A stretch of DNA of 64,000 bases, from positions 58,114,742-58,178,741 of the forward strand of contig JAUPFV010000005.1 of assembly GCA_036936605.1 (NCBI GenBank), in the 5' to 3' direction. A program made the position numbers and the translations under genes. This DNA is from Limnanthes douglasii subsp. nivea. Taxonomy: Eukaryota; Streptophyta; Magnoliopsida; Brassicales; Limnanthaceae. Of the stretch, positions 1 to 11,430 are shown piece by piece; the stretch's first letter is position 1; every line of letters starts with the position of its first letter. The notes beneath the pieces are model-generated. The model saw nothing but the letters and a program-made list of their open reading frames with translations. It had not been told where the DNA came from and did no database searches.

Positions 1-235
1 ACTGCCACACAAGAATCTCCATTTTCTTTATTTTATAGAATGGATGAAATTTCACCAATAGAAGCTACTCGTCCTTCTTTCATGGTTCAAAATTATTCTG
101 AAGAGGATAATGAAGATGCAATAAGAGCTCAGTTGGATTTGAGTAAAGAAAATAGAATAAAAGGCCATTTAAAAATTGTTCCCTACCAGGGTTTCATGAA
201 ACTTAGGTATGCATCTAAAGTCCGAAGAAAACGTT
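1..235 (+). pseudogene. Ty3/gypsy element E1, integrase C-terminal fragment
   Basis: Remnant of the C-terminal part of a gypsy integrase, the enzyme that joins retrotransposon cDNA to the chromosome. The frame from 40 to 273 contains the stretch around ATRPSFMVQNYSEED and the basic segment ending KLRYASKV, typical of the region just before the terminal barrel of plant gypsy integrases. The same sequence recurs with scattered differences at 31125-31345 in element E2 and, more diverged, on the minus strand of G2 (22106-21714). The element continues off the left edge of the window. The frame leaves homology near 229, where an inverted segment begins. Non-functional. Confidence 0.8.
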
Positions 236-595
236 TATTGTTTAAAACAATATTGCAAAGGCAAATATGGTGAATTATTAATGATTCAGACACCTCATTA
301 GAAATCCCCCCCCCCCCCCCCGCCAGCAGGATATCAAAGAGTAAGCCCCATAATATTTACATTGAACTAAAACAAATAAAATATTTACAACATAAGTCTA
401 TTCCAAATATAACCTTAGATGTTTAACATTCCATGAGCACCTTAAAGGATTTCCTTCCTGATCAACTAGCTTGTATGTTACGTGCTTAATCTTCTCATAC
501 AGAGTGTATGGTCCTCCTGAGTTTAGTGCAGACTTTCCAACCTTCCTCTATTTGGTGTGAAAAAACATTTTTATTAAAAAAAATTCCCCCACTTT
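229..595 (-). other. Inverted segment of E1 carrying the integrase terminus
   Basis: Bases of about 229-595 match the reverse complement of about 31340-31735 in E2, while both flanks match E2 in the forward direction. E2 keeps the expected order of integrase end, stop and 3' noncoding DNA, so E2 is the ancestral arrangement and E1 is inverted. The inverted block encodes, on minus, the end of integrase (EGPYTL-type motif, then the WNVKHL-type terminus). E1 has CGAAGA at 223-228, and the E2 right breakpoint has TCTTCG, a short inverted repeat that could have mediated the flip. Confidence 0.8.
306..321. repeat. Poly-C tract
   Basis: Uninterrupted run of about 15 C inside the inverted block. It is absent at the equivalent place in E2 (around 31640), which reads as mixed sequence. 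Its length is prone to sequencing and assembly error. Confidence 0.9.
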
Positions 596-790
596 GAAAT
601 AGATTACCTTCGAATGGTCGAGGTGTACTAAGTTTTCATATCTTTCGAATGAAATACCTTCAAATGGCCCAGGTGTACCAAGTTTTCATTGTATTTGAAT
701 GGACCAGGTGTACCAAGTTTTCATTGTCTTCGAATGAATTACATACTAATGGATTAAATTTTAATGACCCATTTGTTCCAAGTTTTGATC
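596..790 (+). repeat. Degenerate minisatellite in the E1 3' noncoding region
   Basis: Repeated modules built on GGTGTACCAAGTTTTCATTG followed by TTCGAATG-type spacers, with irregular periods of about 35-60 bp. The same module set occurs at 31715-32005 in E2, where copies are more numerous. It lies between the end of pol and the antisense accessory ORF, the zone where Tat-type gypsy elements commonly carry variable tandem repeats. Confidence 0.8.
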
Positions 791-1159
791 ACCCTTGAAA
801 AAATAAAATTTAATTATGTTCGGATTAAAATGTAGGTGATAATATATAGAAATGAAATAAGTTGATAAAAATAAAAGATAATATAAAGTGCATTGGGTGA
901 TCTAAGGACTTAAAAATATATGATAAGAATATTACAACATATATTGGCCTAGCCAAGGACTTGCAGAAACATATCCGATCAAAATAACAAAATGCTTTGG
1001 ACACATCAAAAACTTACATAAAAATAGTTATATCAAAACATATTGGCCTTAGAGCTCATTCCCATAGGTTTTTCCTTTCTTCTTTTCTTCTAAACTTTCA
1101 CCATCAGAGTCGTTTTCATTCCCATCATCAGAATCGTCTTTGCGTGAATCATGAGATAA
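791..1159 (+). other. E1 3' noncoding spacer
   Basis: AT-rich sequence shared in order with E2 at about 32010-32418. I see no open frame of merit. It ends at the MITE below. The alignment with E2 shows that the two gypsy 3' ends descend from one family. Confidence 0.6.
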
Positions 1160-1791
1160 TAGGAGTGAGTATAAACAAAAGAAACTGAACCGGCCAACCG
1201 AACAAAACTAAAATGGATTGGTTTGATAAGTTTTTTAAAACTAAATTCCGAATTCGATTTTAACTTTTAAAATAGAATTAATTTGAGTCGATGTTCAATT
1301 TGTTCAATTTGTCCCATCGAATTTAGTCAATATATAATATAATATATAGAGAGGCCTGCATTTTCTTACTATACGTATTATGTTTTTAAGTTAAAAATTA
1401 ATACTTATATACATATGTTGCATAGTGTTTTTATTTTATTTTATGTATTATTTTTTTATAGTTTAAAATGAATATTTATATACAAATGCTACGTAGTGCA
1501 GAATATTTATATGTATTATGTCGTGGAGCGTACAATTGAAATTTTTAATTTAAAAATTAATATATTTTTATATTAATATTTAATAATTATTTAATATTTT
1601 TTTATTACCAAAACCGAACCGAACCAAACCAACCAAATCACATCGACATTCAAATAAAAAAACCAAACCAAAACCGATTAAAACAAAAAAATCAAAACCG
1701 AAAAAACCAATATTTTTTACTAAATCGGTTTATTTCGTTTTGGTTTAAAAATTTATAAAAAAACTGACCGAACCGATCGAATTAACCCCTA
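1160..1791. mobile_element. hAT-like MITE inside E1
   Basis: Begins TAGGAGTG and ends, read on minus, TAGGGGTT, fitting the TAGGGGTG-type ends of hAT elements. Both ends are followed inward by CGGTTCGG/AACCGAAC-rich sequence. The flanking 8-mers are TGAGATAA (1152-1159) and TCAGATAG (1792-1799), agreeing at 6 of 8. In E2 the left flank of the same insertion is TTAGATAG, 7 of 8 against the right flank here, supporting an 8-bp target duplication. No transposase frame, so non-autonomous. Confidence 0.75.
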
Positions 1792-1829
1792 TCAGATAGA
1801 CCAAATTGGTCAACCAAAGATATGTCATG

Positions 1830-4500
1830 GGGAAGCAAATTTTCCCAGGAACATGTCCCCACAGATCCTTGAGGGCCAATTTCGGGAACCTCTTATGAAA
1901 TAACAAGACCATATCTTATTTAATTGGCTCATCCCCCTCTTGTAAAGATTCTACCACTTTTTCAACATATGCATCATCAACATCGACTATATCTTGAGTA
2001 TACTTTGCCTTAAGAGAGGTAATCTCACCTTCTCGATTCTTGAGAAGATCCTCAAGTTTTTTCTTTTCATCCGGCAAGAGCTTGATGGTAGTTTTGTCAT
2101 CAGATTACTGACTTTTCAAAAAGGTAATCTCCTTGGAAGTGGATGACTGCAAACTTTTATAATCGGATTGCCACTTCTCACGTTGGGATTTTACCTGAAC
2201 TAGATCATCTTTAAGAGACTTCACCTCTCTGTTTAGGCTTCCAACTTGGTTTTTTTCTTCTTCAACTGAACTCTTCAAATTTTGATTCTCATTTCAAAGA
2301 GAAGTGATTTCTTCAACTTGAGACCTTACGTAACTTTCCAATTCAATAATAGGCCTCACATAGCCCAAAACTGCATACCCCAGCTCATCTATCTCTTTTG
2401 CTACTTCGAATGGAACCCCATCATATACCACAACACTAGCGGTGCTTGTAGACTCGGGGAAAACAGAGTCAAAAGCATCAAAATAAAAGTTCCCCATATC
2501 TTCTATCGGGTTACTATATAAAAAACATGATCTTTCGGATGAAGGAAGTAATGGAGAAGGAAGATCGAATGCCATGGTTGTTGGAGGAGGAACAAAGGTG
2601 GGATAGTTGAAGGAAGAAATTCTGGACAAAGTATAATCTCAGAACCCATCAAAGTCTTCTGCTTCAACAGTAATGACAATAGATTTCAACAAGGTTGCAT
2701 CCATATCTTCAAGTTGTCCTTCATTTTCAGTTTCAGAAACGAATTGTGATGAACCAGTCTTATTCTTCTTTTTCTTGTTCTTGTTCCAATGATTGGGAGC
2801 TCTATTCCTTGCTGGCAAAAATAATTTGCCATCAGCTACGTAAGTTTCTTTAAGGATTTTAGAAGCTAAAAAACGAGTAGTAAGTTGTTCCCTTGACAGT
2901 TCCCGAACAGGATTGGTCCTCCAAATATGGGACCTCATAAAATTTCCCGAGGTGAAACAATTATGGAACTCGTTGGACCAGTTTTCATTGGCCTATTGGT
3001 TCAGCTTCCCAAAGGTTCCTTTTTCATATCCCAAGTATTGTAGAAAGGGATTCAAAATACCTGGAATAAAAAAACTCAGAGGTAAGCAAAAAATTTTACT
3101 TGAAGCAATAGAAATATACAGAAAATCCGGAAAAACTTACGTGAACTCTTCGAGTATCTTGTGAGCAAGCTCATATTCCTTCTGAGCGGAAATTTTCTTA
3201 CCGTTTCCCAAGTACCACAAATGAAGAGGAATTAGGTTTTCCAAATATTACCCGCCTCCAAGAGCTCATCTATCACTTTGATGTTATTCCCCGTATTGAA
3301 ATAATAAAAGGGAATATAACCATTGCGAGAAAAACCCGTCACAACAGCCAATTGTTCCATGGACATCAGAATCTTTGAAACCTTGAGGAAATGATACACG
3401 CTAGAAATTAAAACCAAGAATTGGGGCTATCTTGGCTTGGGCACGACTTGACCAAGGTAAATGATCTCATTAATTCAAGGTCCAAGGAAAACTCAAGGCC
3501 CTAGTTATGCAAATTGGTGTGAACCACCAGCTCACTAGCCCTACAGTTCATCAGAGTTTCTCTAGATTAGGGTAGACTAAATCTAACTGAATTAGGGAAT
3601 CCCCATTTAGCTCGAATTTTCTCTAGTTCGGGTTCCTGGAAATATATATAGGATATTTTTTCTAAGGCCAAAAGATACTTGACACTAACTTTGGTAAAGT
3701 TAGGCCCTACTCGCCCGCTGAGAGACTGATGAAGTGGCTCAGATTTTCTTGAGGCCTTTATCTTTGCACTTATCATTACCCACTCTTAGGGCCTTTCGAT
3801 TTGTTTACCTTGTTGGATTCAGAGTTTACCCAGTCTGACCAGATATCCAAAGAGGGGTATCTTTTCCATTATCTTCCATGATTTGTGGTCTTTGTTCTGA
3901 AGGTCCACTAGGCTGAGCACTCCGGTTTTTGTTCCTCAAACCAAGAGGACTTAGTTGCTATACTTATAGAATTTGCCTCTATATTTGATCTTTAGTCTTG
4001 ATACTTGTTGGCTTAGTTGTTGTAGAAGGATTATTTTCCCCTTATCCTTGTAACTCTGCGCAGAGTACTCTCATTAATATTCAAACCTATAACTATGAAA
4101 GTTGAGGAACTTCTATGACTGGTGACCCCTCGGGTTCGGGATGACTTTATTGACAAAGGAGGATGAGTATATGACTTGAACATTTGGGCAATTGAGTTAG
4201 GTTCAAAAGGAATATGATGCTTATTGTAAGGGTAAACCCCCCGTATTCTGTAGACTAAGTTTTAACAACTTTACCCGGAGAGGCAGGTAACCGAGCAACA
4301 ACTCTTGGTTTCTTTTTCTCTTCTTCTAATTCGGCTAAATTAAGCGAACCGCCTTTAATTAGAGTGTTCTGGGATGTATATATATATACCCTAAAAAACA
4401 CCGGAAATGGTGATTTACAGTGGCCAATGTGAAGGTGGAAAGAGATTTTTTTTTTGAAATAAACTAAAAGCTTAAGAAAAATACTTTCTCTATCTAGATT
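1830..4500 (-). pseudogene. Antisense accessory ORF (aORF) of gypsy E1, plant-mobile-domain-like
   Basis: Broken gene on the strand opposite the gypsy pol, between pol and the expected 3' LTR. From its 5' end on minus it shows a start-region segment (about 4410-4230, TAKNTLIKGG-type in the array copies), a core with GPNFTKV, KWGFPNSVRFSLP and SCPSQDSPNSWF (3770-3430), then MEQLAVVTGF and GNGKKISAQKEYELAHK (3370-3140), an 80-bp intron, a basic block rich in NKNKKKKNK (about 2780), and a long coiled-coil-like tail with heptads (2360-1830). The core resembles plant mobile domain or 'putative plant transposon' proteins. Several in-frame stops and frameshifts make it non-functional. Function of the family inside gypsy elements is unknown. 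Homologues: 18404-21126, 27020-28560 and 32745-34000. Confidence 0.7.
3061..3140 (-). other. Intron in E1 aORF
   Basis: On minus, GTAAGT at the 5' end and a T-rich tract ending TTCCAG at the 3' end; 80 bp. It falls just after the GNGKKISAQ-type segment. G2's aORF has a 79-bp intron (19415-19493) at the same place, and the third aORF has a matching gap of about 76 bp at 27187-27263. Conservation of position and length supports real splicing in the ancestor. Confidence 0.7.
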
Positions 4501-4828
4501 TTAGAAGGTAAGCTTTTTCCCACTCTAGAAATTCCAACAGTAAAAAAATGTATAGGGTCCAAGAGGGATGATAATCGGTAGCAGTAGCTAGGGGGTTATA
4601 GAGGAGTCTAATTGTTTCTATCTTTTGATTGGATGGTTTTACCTAGGGTAAAATAAGTTGGTGGGTCAAATAAAAAATTGACATGTGTTTCAAAAAGTAA
4701 ATAGTGAAAAGTTGTGACCTTTGGGTAATAACCGTTGTTAAATAAACTGTTCGGAAATTGTTCGGATATATTAGCTCTCCCAAAATATTTCTGAGAGAGC
4801 TAAGAGGGCTAGATGACAGGGTCGAATT
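3969..4828 (+). repeat. Single-copy form of the 0.9-kb satellite monomer
   Basis: This stretch aligns end to end with one monomer of the array at 33421-39975. It begins GAATTTGCCTCTATAT and is followed at 4824-4829 by GAATTT again. In the array, monomers join exactly through GAATTTGCC, so the 6-bp direct repeat GAATTT flanking the single copy can explain the first duplication. The segment covers the aORF start region and sequence upstream of it. Confidence 0.8.
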
Positions 4829-4855
4829 TCGTTGGAAGCTAGGATAATTTATCTT

Positions 4856-4863
4856 AAGGGGGA
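4856..4863 (+). promoter_or_regulatory. Candidate polypurine tract of E1
   Basis: AAGGGGGA, preceded by CTT and followed within 3 bases by TTATAC. G2-type elements have, on minus, CTAAGGGGGCTAC immediately before their LTR start TGATAC. The similarity suggests plus-strand priming at the border of a 3' LTR starting near 4866. No second LTR copy is in the window to confirm it. Confidence 0.4.
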
Positions 4864-4865
4864 TT

Positions 4866-5200
4866 TTATACTCATAATAAAAACCATGTTGAGTAAGCTT
4901 GGTTCTTAGTGACTAAGTTGTGTACCAGCTTGATACGTTCTTGGTCATAAGGGCTCACGAGACTGACCGATACAGACGACTCGACCCGATCGGCCCATGG
5001 ATCCAAATTGTCCTCTAAATAGTCCAAAGAACAATATTTAATGGCTTGAAACATTTTCTTTCTCTCTCTCTCTCTCTCTCAAATTATTAATATCTAGCAT
5101 CTCTATTATATCTCTCTCCTCTACTTAAAATTAAAGACAACATCAAAACAATTACTTTAAATAATATCCGACCATAATTTAGCATCACCATATTCTATAT
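4866..5200 (+). other. Possible E1 3' LTR start and CT microsatellite
   Basis: Sequence after the candidate polypurine tract. It holds a (CT)n run at about 5061-5080 and a 60-codon minus frame (5054-4872) that I do not recognise. The far end of any LTR cannot be placed. Confidence 0.3.
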
Positions 5201-5204
5201 AAAA

Positions 5205-6130
5205 GTAATCTACCAATAGTCACTCAACATGAAATTTATTTACCAATAATAACCCAAGGTTTGATAAAATATGAATAACCACCTAGTGTAAAACTGTATA
5301 TATAGATAACCACTTGAGCTTTTTTTAATACCAATATACCATAAACCGTTTCGCTCTCTCAACTTGTTTTCTGTTTTTTAAAAGGTCATATCTACCAAAT
5401 TTTAGCTGTAAGAAAATATCCGAAAATTCAATTGGTTTGATTTTTTATGACAAACAAAACTAGATCCATGAAAGATATTTTTTGATATTTTGTTGTATTA
5501 GTTGCAAAATTAAGTGTAGATTGGTTGCGAAAATAGGAAAAATATTGGAAATGAGAAAACACGTGCAATTGGGTTGTAAAAAAAAAAGAAACTAGATGTG
5601 AAAATAGGAATTTGGTTGTTAAACAAATCTAAAACATATATGTTGTTTAGTTCCTAATTACGCGTAATTTGTTTGTTAAAAATCAACTATTGCTTAGTTG
5701 CAAAATTACTTGTAATTTGGCTACAAAATCACTTTGAAAACAGAAACTATTGTTTGGTTGCAAAATTACATAATTTTTTTGTTGCGACATAAGTTTGAAA
5801 GCATAAATGTTCTTTAGTTGTGAAATTGTGTGTAATGTGGTTGCTAAAGATCAATTTTTGTTTACTAATGAAATTAATAACAATTTGGTCTTGAAAATAA
5901 AAATTATCCAAACATATGAAGTTTTGAAGGTTAAAAATAACAAATAGAAAAAAATTAACTTTAGTCTATGGTTGAAAAATATACATATCGTGTGTATATA
6001 ATATTTTTAGGGATATTGCTTGAAACTTTTACGTTATAAATGATTTTTGATAAAATTTAAAATTCAAATGGTTATCAATAATTTATTTTTTATCAAATAG
6101 TTATTCATATCTTATTTTTTTATATAATAT
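5205..6130. repeat. Possible foldback element with GGTTGC repeats
   Basis: The left part contains ATAGATAACCACTTGAG (about 5300). The right part, read on minus, contains ATTGATAACCATTTGAA (about 6080), so the ends are loosely inverted. The interior has a degenerate tandem theme, TTGGTTGCAAAATTAC with variants, about 50 bp apart from 5500 to 5850. No coding frame. Could be a Mutator-like or other non-autonomous element; ends and target duplication are not resolved. Confidence 0.35.
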
Positions 6131-6255
6131 TAACACAATAAAAGTTTTGATTTGAATTTATTATAATAATAAATTAATACAATTTATATTAAACGATAAT
6201 AAATCTGTTTATAATTCAACATATGAAGTGTACATGTTAACTCACATGTTAAGAG

Positions 6256-8039
6256 TAGGGTTGTCAAATTTTGACACGACTTGTAACCTCAACATGAACC
6301 CAATCCAAGGTTGGGTTCGTGTCAGCCAAATCTAAAACGTGTATATTTATGTAAACCCGGAGTTGACTTGTAAAACTGAAAAGACCTACAGACTCGAAAC
6401 TGACCTATAAAAATCAAAACGATTTGTAATCCCGAAATTGACTTGTAAAACCCAAAAAACTCTATAAACACGAAACTTATATATAATGTTTTAAAAAAAA
6501 TATTATTTTAAATTTAAGAATATGGAATAAATAATATATTTAATACAAAAAAATATTATATCCTAAATAACTATAGTTAAATATTCTATTAAGTCTTAAA
6601 CCTTACCTGTCATCGACTCTTTCATCTCAAATCTGAGTCATATCTTTCTTCATATTCTTCAACGATTTTTCCATCATCGTGCTCTCTCTTCAATGACACC
6701 TATTATTCTCTCAATTTAATGTGCTAAATCTTAACTGAGAGCATTCATTGATCATTTTTTTATTAATTTATTAAATGATTGTTTAGATTTAGTCTTCTGG
6801 ATATTGCCTGTAACTCTAAGGTATGGAGTTTTTGGTCTATAAAACAACTAACAATTGGCATTTTTCTAAAGATGAAGCATATGAGAAAAAAGTATTTTGT
6901 AAGAACTAAAAAATAAGCATAAATGAAGTAACACTTTTATTAAAGAGACTCACCTAATGTTTCAAAAGTGATGCATGTAGTGGTTTATAAAAAACTATAC
7001 AGCTTGAACTAGATTTAGATATAGCAAATGTGAAGATAAATAATTATTTTGATATTTATATTGGAAAATAAACCAATATAAACATTTGGAACCCGCTACC
7101 ATCGCTCGTAATGTGTTGTCAAATCCTACATCTACGGTCGCATCAGAGTAAACATTCAATGTTGTAGGTTGATATCTTGACCAATATTGTAATTCGCTTA
7201 AACCAGATATAACTGAGGCATTTGGAGAAAAACTTAAGTTTTCTAAAATTTTAAAACTTAAAACTTAAAACTTAAATGTTTAAAATTTATATCTACTATA
7301 TACGATTTCAATATATTTTGTTTGATAATATATTTTAGGTTTGCAAGAAGCGAGAATGAACAAACTCACGAAGGATTGTTTGAGTTTGGATTTGGACTTT
7401 AACATAGATGGAGGTTCGATTAGTTGATTACCTTTAAGATAATTTGTGATATAATTATATAAATCTGTTATTAAATTTAATATATATTTGATATCGAACT
7501 ATTATTTTATTTTATTTTTGTGGGAGCTTAAATTTGTGAAATCAACTATAAAGTTTAATTTTTTTAAATTAATCATTTGTTATCCAAGACAAATTTATCT
7601 AAATGCAATATTTTTAAATATCAGGTAAGATTTGAATTTAATACCATCTATATCTCAGGTTATATATATATATATATAGTTTTCATAGTTTCGTGTCTAA
7701 CCGGTCGTGTTCGTGTTGCATATGTGTATCAGATTAATTCAAATTTCGTCTAAAATTGGTCGGGTGCATATTTCAGGTCGATTAAAATTTCGTGTTTGTT
7801 TAACTTTTGGGTTTGCCTTTGGAGTTGGTTAAAATTCTGTATCAAACAGGTATTTCGTATTTCTGTTGGTAACAAATTTGTATTAAATAGATCGGATCCA
7901 ACATGTTGCTAATAGGTGGTTATCATCTATTTAAACCAAACATGAATTTTGAATTGTGTCGGATTTTTATCATGTGTTTTAAAATTTCCAATTAATTAAA
8001 CTTAATACAAACACTGTCCGAAACCAAAAATTGACAACC
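6256..8039. mobile_element. hAT-like non-autonomous element, left half unique, right half in the U repeat
   Basis: Left end TAGGGTTGTCAAATTTTGAC at 6256; right end, read on minus, GGTTGTCAATTTTTGG near 8039 (the U1 copy reads TAGGTTGTCAATG at about 41632). The TAGGGTTGTCAA-type inverted ends with CGTGTC/GACACG just inside fit common plant hAT elements. The right half from 7718 recurs in U1-U3, where the left half is missing. A weak minus frame around 7060-7210 resembles an RNase H strand (LNVYSDATV); this is speculative. Confidence 0.55.
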
Positions 8040-8715
8040 GGGACATAATTATTAATTTTTTTTTTTTCTAGATCATGTATATATCTTTTTAAATGTTTAT
8101 CCCAGGAGTAATAAAATAGTATGTTTTTCGTTTTCACAAATGATTGCCATTAAAGGAGGGTAAAAGGTCAATGAGATTATAACTATTTTATATCTATATA
8201 ATCTTATATGATATAATATATAATTTATTTAATATTTTTTATAACAAAATAAAAATAAAATATAAAAGAAAAAACTAAAATTATCCTAAATCGAATAGCG
8301 GTTGGAATTTAAATTTAAACCAAATTATTTATATATACAAACTATATAAGAGAAAAAACAAGGCGATTCAATCGATTAAATTAAAACCAAATTATTATTC
8401 ACGGTTTTAAAATTTCCTATTGATCAAACCTAATACAAACACAACCCGAAACAAAAGATTGACAACCTAAATATAAGTATTAATGTATATATTTCTTAAA
8501 ATGTTTATCCCAAAAATATTTGTTTTTTTATCTTTATTTCATTATTAGTATTTTTTTTTTATTTTCTCAATGAAATTATAACTATTTTTTATATCCATAT
8601 ATTATATAATATGATATATAACTTATTTAATATTTTTTTACAATAAAATAAACATAAAATATAAAAGAAAAAAAAAGATCCTAAATCGCAGGTGTAATAT
8701 AAATTAAAACCAGAT
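7965..8715 (+). repeat. Imperfect ~430-bp tandem duplication in U0
   Basis: The module with TTGACAACC, the AT-rich stretch and CCTAAATCG appears twice: TTGACAACC at about 8031 and again at about 8459. U1-U3 have it once (41570-41880). The second copy is partly eroded. Confidence 0.7.
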
Positions 8716-8759
8716 TATATATATATCAAGACAATACTAAATCAAATATGAAAATAATT

Positions 8760-10676
8760 TTGTCCATCTTTGCATCCTTCAAACACTTATCAATCACTCC
8801 ATACATTTCCTAAATATATCAATATTAAGTTTGTCAAACCTAGCACAGGTGATGAGGGATTAGAAATAAATTCCGTCGTACAAAGAGTTAATCTTGATTG
8901 TCTTTTGAGAAGTTGAGGATAAAACCCTCTTTTCCCTCTCACAAGTAGTTCTGGGTTACGAGTAATATCTTTCTTGTTATTCCTCTAAAATTCCTGAACG
9001 AAGTGGTCTACCATTATATTTTCAAAATTATCCCCACCAAGGGGTGTCTCCAGCAGTTTCATTTACTTCAAAGATACCTTTTTAGATCATGAGAAGAGAG
9101 ACAATAAAAGTACCACCGCAAGAGATCAAAGATCAGCATATTCTCCTCACCAACACTTGTAGCTTTCTTATCAAGATAATAGAATATGACTGTTGCAGTA
9201 GGTTCTTTGATAATACACATAGCATTAACACATACAACTACACCGGTATCCTTTGTAGCCTGACGCTGGTAGTAATTGAAGTATGCTCGTAGAGTGACCA
9301 CAACATTCTTGATTGCGGAACGAAGATAAGCCTCGACAATCTCAAGGATCGTAATGAGAACCATGTATGAGACCTCCTCTACTGCAAATTGTTTCTTCTC
9401 ACCCTAGTAATGAACACATATCATGGACTTCTCAGCGGGTCCAGAAATAGCCTTGAATGGGCACAATGTCATATCACTTTGAACAGAAGCTATCGATTAG
9501 TCTCTTGGCATCTATTAAGATTTAATATAAATTAGTTATAAAAATAGCAGGTGGTGTAAAATCATGAACTATGACAATAAAAATTATAATAGAAAGGAAA
9601 TTGAAAAGAACAAATCAAAATATCAAAGTTGAAACAACAGACTATGCAACAACATTGCAAATAGAAATCAAACAAATGCCACTACCAATCTAGTAACAAT
9701 CAGATCAGAGAAGTGAACAAGCTACAACTTCATTACTTTAAATTCTTATATTTATGACGGTGACCTTCTTCAAACAATGCATAGAAATTTCACAGGTTAA
9801 TCGTCCATTCAGTAACATATATCAATACATATTCCAGTAACATATATCAATACATATTCCAATGATAGAGTTTATCAGATATCAATCTATTCTATATAAA
9901 TTACTTGCAAAAAATCACCAGTAGTCTTTAATTTTCGTGTTTGTTTCAAACTAGTTTTCTATGTTCACTTTTGTCTCCTAGTAGTCTCTTAGGTTTTTTA
10001 AAATTTTATATTTTAGTCCCTCCGCGTGTAATTAACTAGACTAAAATTGAAACTTTGTTGAAACATATGGGACTCTTTGGTGACATTGACAAATACGAGA
10101 AACTATTTGGTGATATTGGATAAACATAACATACTAAAATACAAAATTGTTGAAGCATTAAAGATATGTCTTATACAAAAGTAAACATAGAGGACTAAAG
10201 TGAAACATTATTTAAACATGGAGGACTAATGATAACTTTTAGCTTCAAATTACTACATTCCTACTCTAATCCAAATCCTCCAGACCCTTCATACTTTAAT
10301 CTATATTTTCACAAAGTAAATATAAGCACAATTAACAGTGTCGATTGCGTGGTCGAAATGCATTGGTGTAAATATAGATAGTATACGAATTCTATCTTAT
10401 AAGACATAGTAACGACAAAACCGAATCTATATAGCATCTGAAACACAAGATCTAAAAAAATAGTAAATAATTGATATTCAGAATTTGGAAATGAATGAAG
10501 TAAGATTGTACTAAAGTCGATGTTGATAGGGTTCATCACAATTTGATTATTCGCAACATCACCGATCAAACACTCACAATCAGTGAAGACAAAGTAGGAT
10601 GGGGTTGTCTTATTTCCTTGGTCATTGGCGATGATCTCTTCACGGTCATGCTGTAAGATAATACCGAGTGCCGCCC
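8760..10676 (-). pseudogene. HSP70 pseudogene with intron (U0)
   Basis: Reads on minus. Exon 1 (about 10676-10512) gives [20 protein letters not shown] and [16 protein letters not shown], the N-terminal nucleotide-binding region of plant cytosolic HSP70. An intron of about 1.0 kb (10511-9512) interrupts the NTVF|D codon, where plant HSP70 genes normally have their intron. Exon 2 starts at 9511 with AKRLI, then SVQSDM-like, [43 protein letters not shown] and further motifs down to KMDK near 8760. Start codon, substrate-binding domain and stop are missing. Frameshifts and stops (for example after AKRLI and before GEKKQF) make it dead. Retaining the intron means genomic copying, not retroposition. 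This copy lacks the 3' part present in U1. Confidence 0.9.
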
Positions 10677-10847
10677 TTTTTTACTTCGGTCAAAAACTAA
10701 TTAGTCATCAGAATTGGTTAGTAGGATGGGGTTGTCTTATTTCCTTGGTCATTGGCGATGATCTCTTCACGGTCATGCTGTAAGATAATACCGAGTGCCG
10801 CCCTTTTTTATTTCGGTCAAAAACTAATTAGTCATCAGAATTGGTTA
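10594..10847 (+). repeat. Perfectly spaced 127-bp tandem duplication
   Basis: GTAGGATGGGGTTGTCTTAT begins at 10594 and again at 10721; both copies end in GAATTGGTTA (10711-10720 and 10838-10847). The two differ at about one base, so the duplication is young. It duplicates part of HSP70 exon 1 and its upstream flank. U1-U3 have a single copy. Confidence 0.95.
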
Positions 10848-11191
10848 CTTGCTAAACAACCAAATATGGTCGCTAAAATTGGTTGCAATAGTGGCACGTG
10901 ACATTCAAAATGATCATTTTTTGTTCCAAATATGGTCACACCATATTTCAGACATAAATTACTCGTCTACTTAACATTTTTTACCATTTAGCTTTTAATT
11001 TAATCTCTTTACTATTAAACTCAAATATTTACTATTTACTTTTTACGAACTTACTATTTCTCTTAACAAAATTACCATTTACCTTAACATTTTTACCTTT
11101 TACCAAAATCATTAAACTGTAACTAATTAATTCATTTTTCAATTTTGATATTGATGGTTTTGGGAATAAAAAGTTAAAAATGTAAAACTAA

Positions 11192-11430
11192 GGTTTGAAA
11201 TGAATTTGGGTGAGTTACTTGACTTTTTGTTTCGTCTATTGGAGAATTGTAGTTCAAAATGACTTTGGTGAGTAACTTGATTTTCTGTTTAGCTTAGCGG
11301 AGATTTGAGGTTCAAAATGATTTTGGGTGAGTTACCTGCATTTCTGTGTTGTTTATCGGAGATTTGAGGTTCAAAATGACTTTGGGTGATTTATTTGATC
11401 TTCACTTTCGTTTATGAAATATTTAAAAGT
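11192..11430 (+). repeat. ~59-bp minisatellite, four copies
   Basis: The motif GGTTCAAAATGACTTTGGGTG recurs near 11192, 11251, 11309 and 11368, each followed by a GTTT-CGGAGATTT spacer. U1 has one copy (about 45228-45290). Local expansion specific to U0. Confidence 0.85.

Noticed and set aside
5061..5080. (CT)n tract as a promoter element
   Set aside because: A simple microsatellite with no downstream gene or TATA context to support a promoter.
7060..7210. RNase H-like strand LNVYSDATV on minus
   Set aside because: Too short and without the rest of the fold; mentioned only as a possibility within the hAT-like element.
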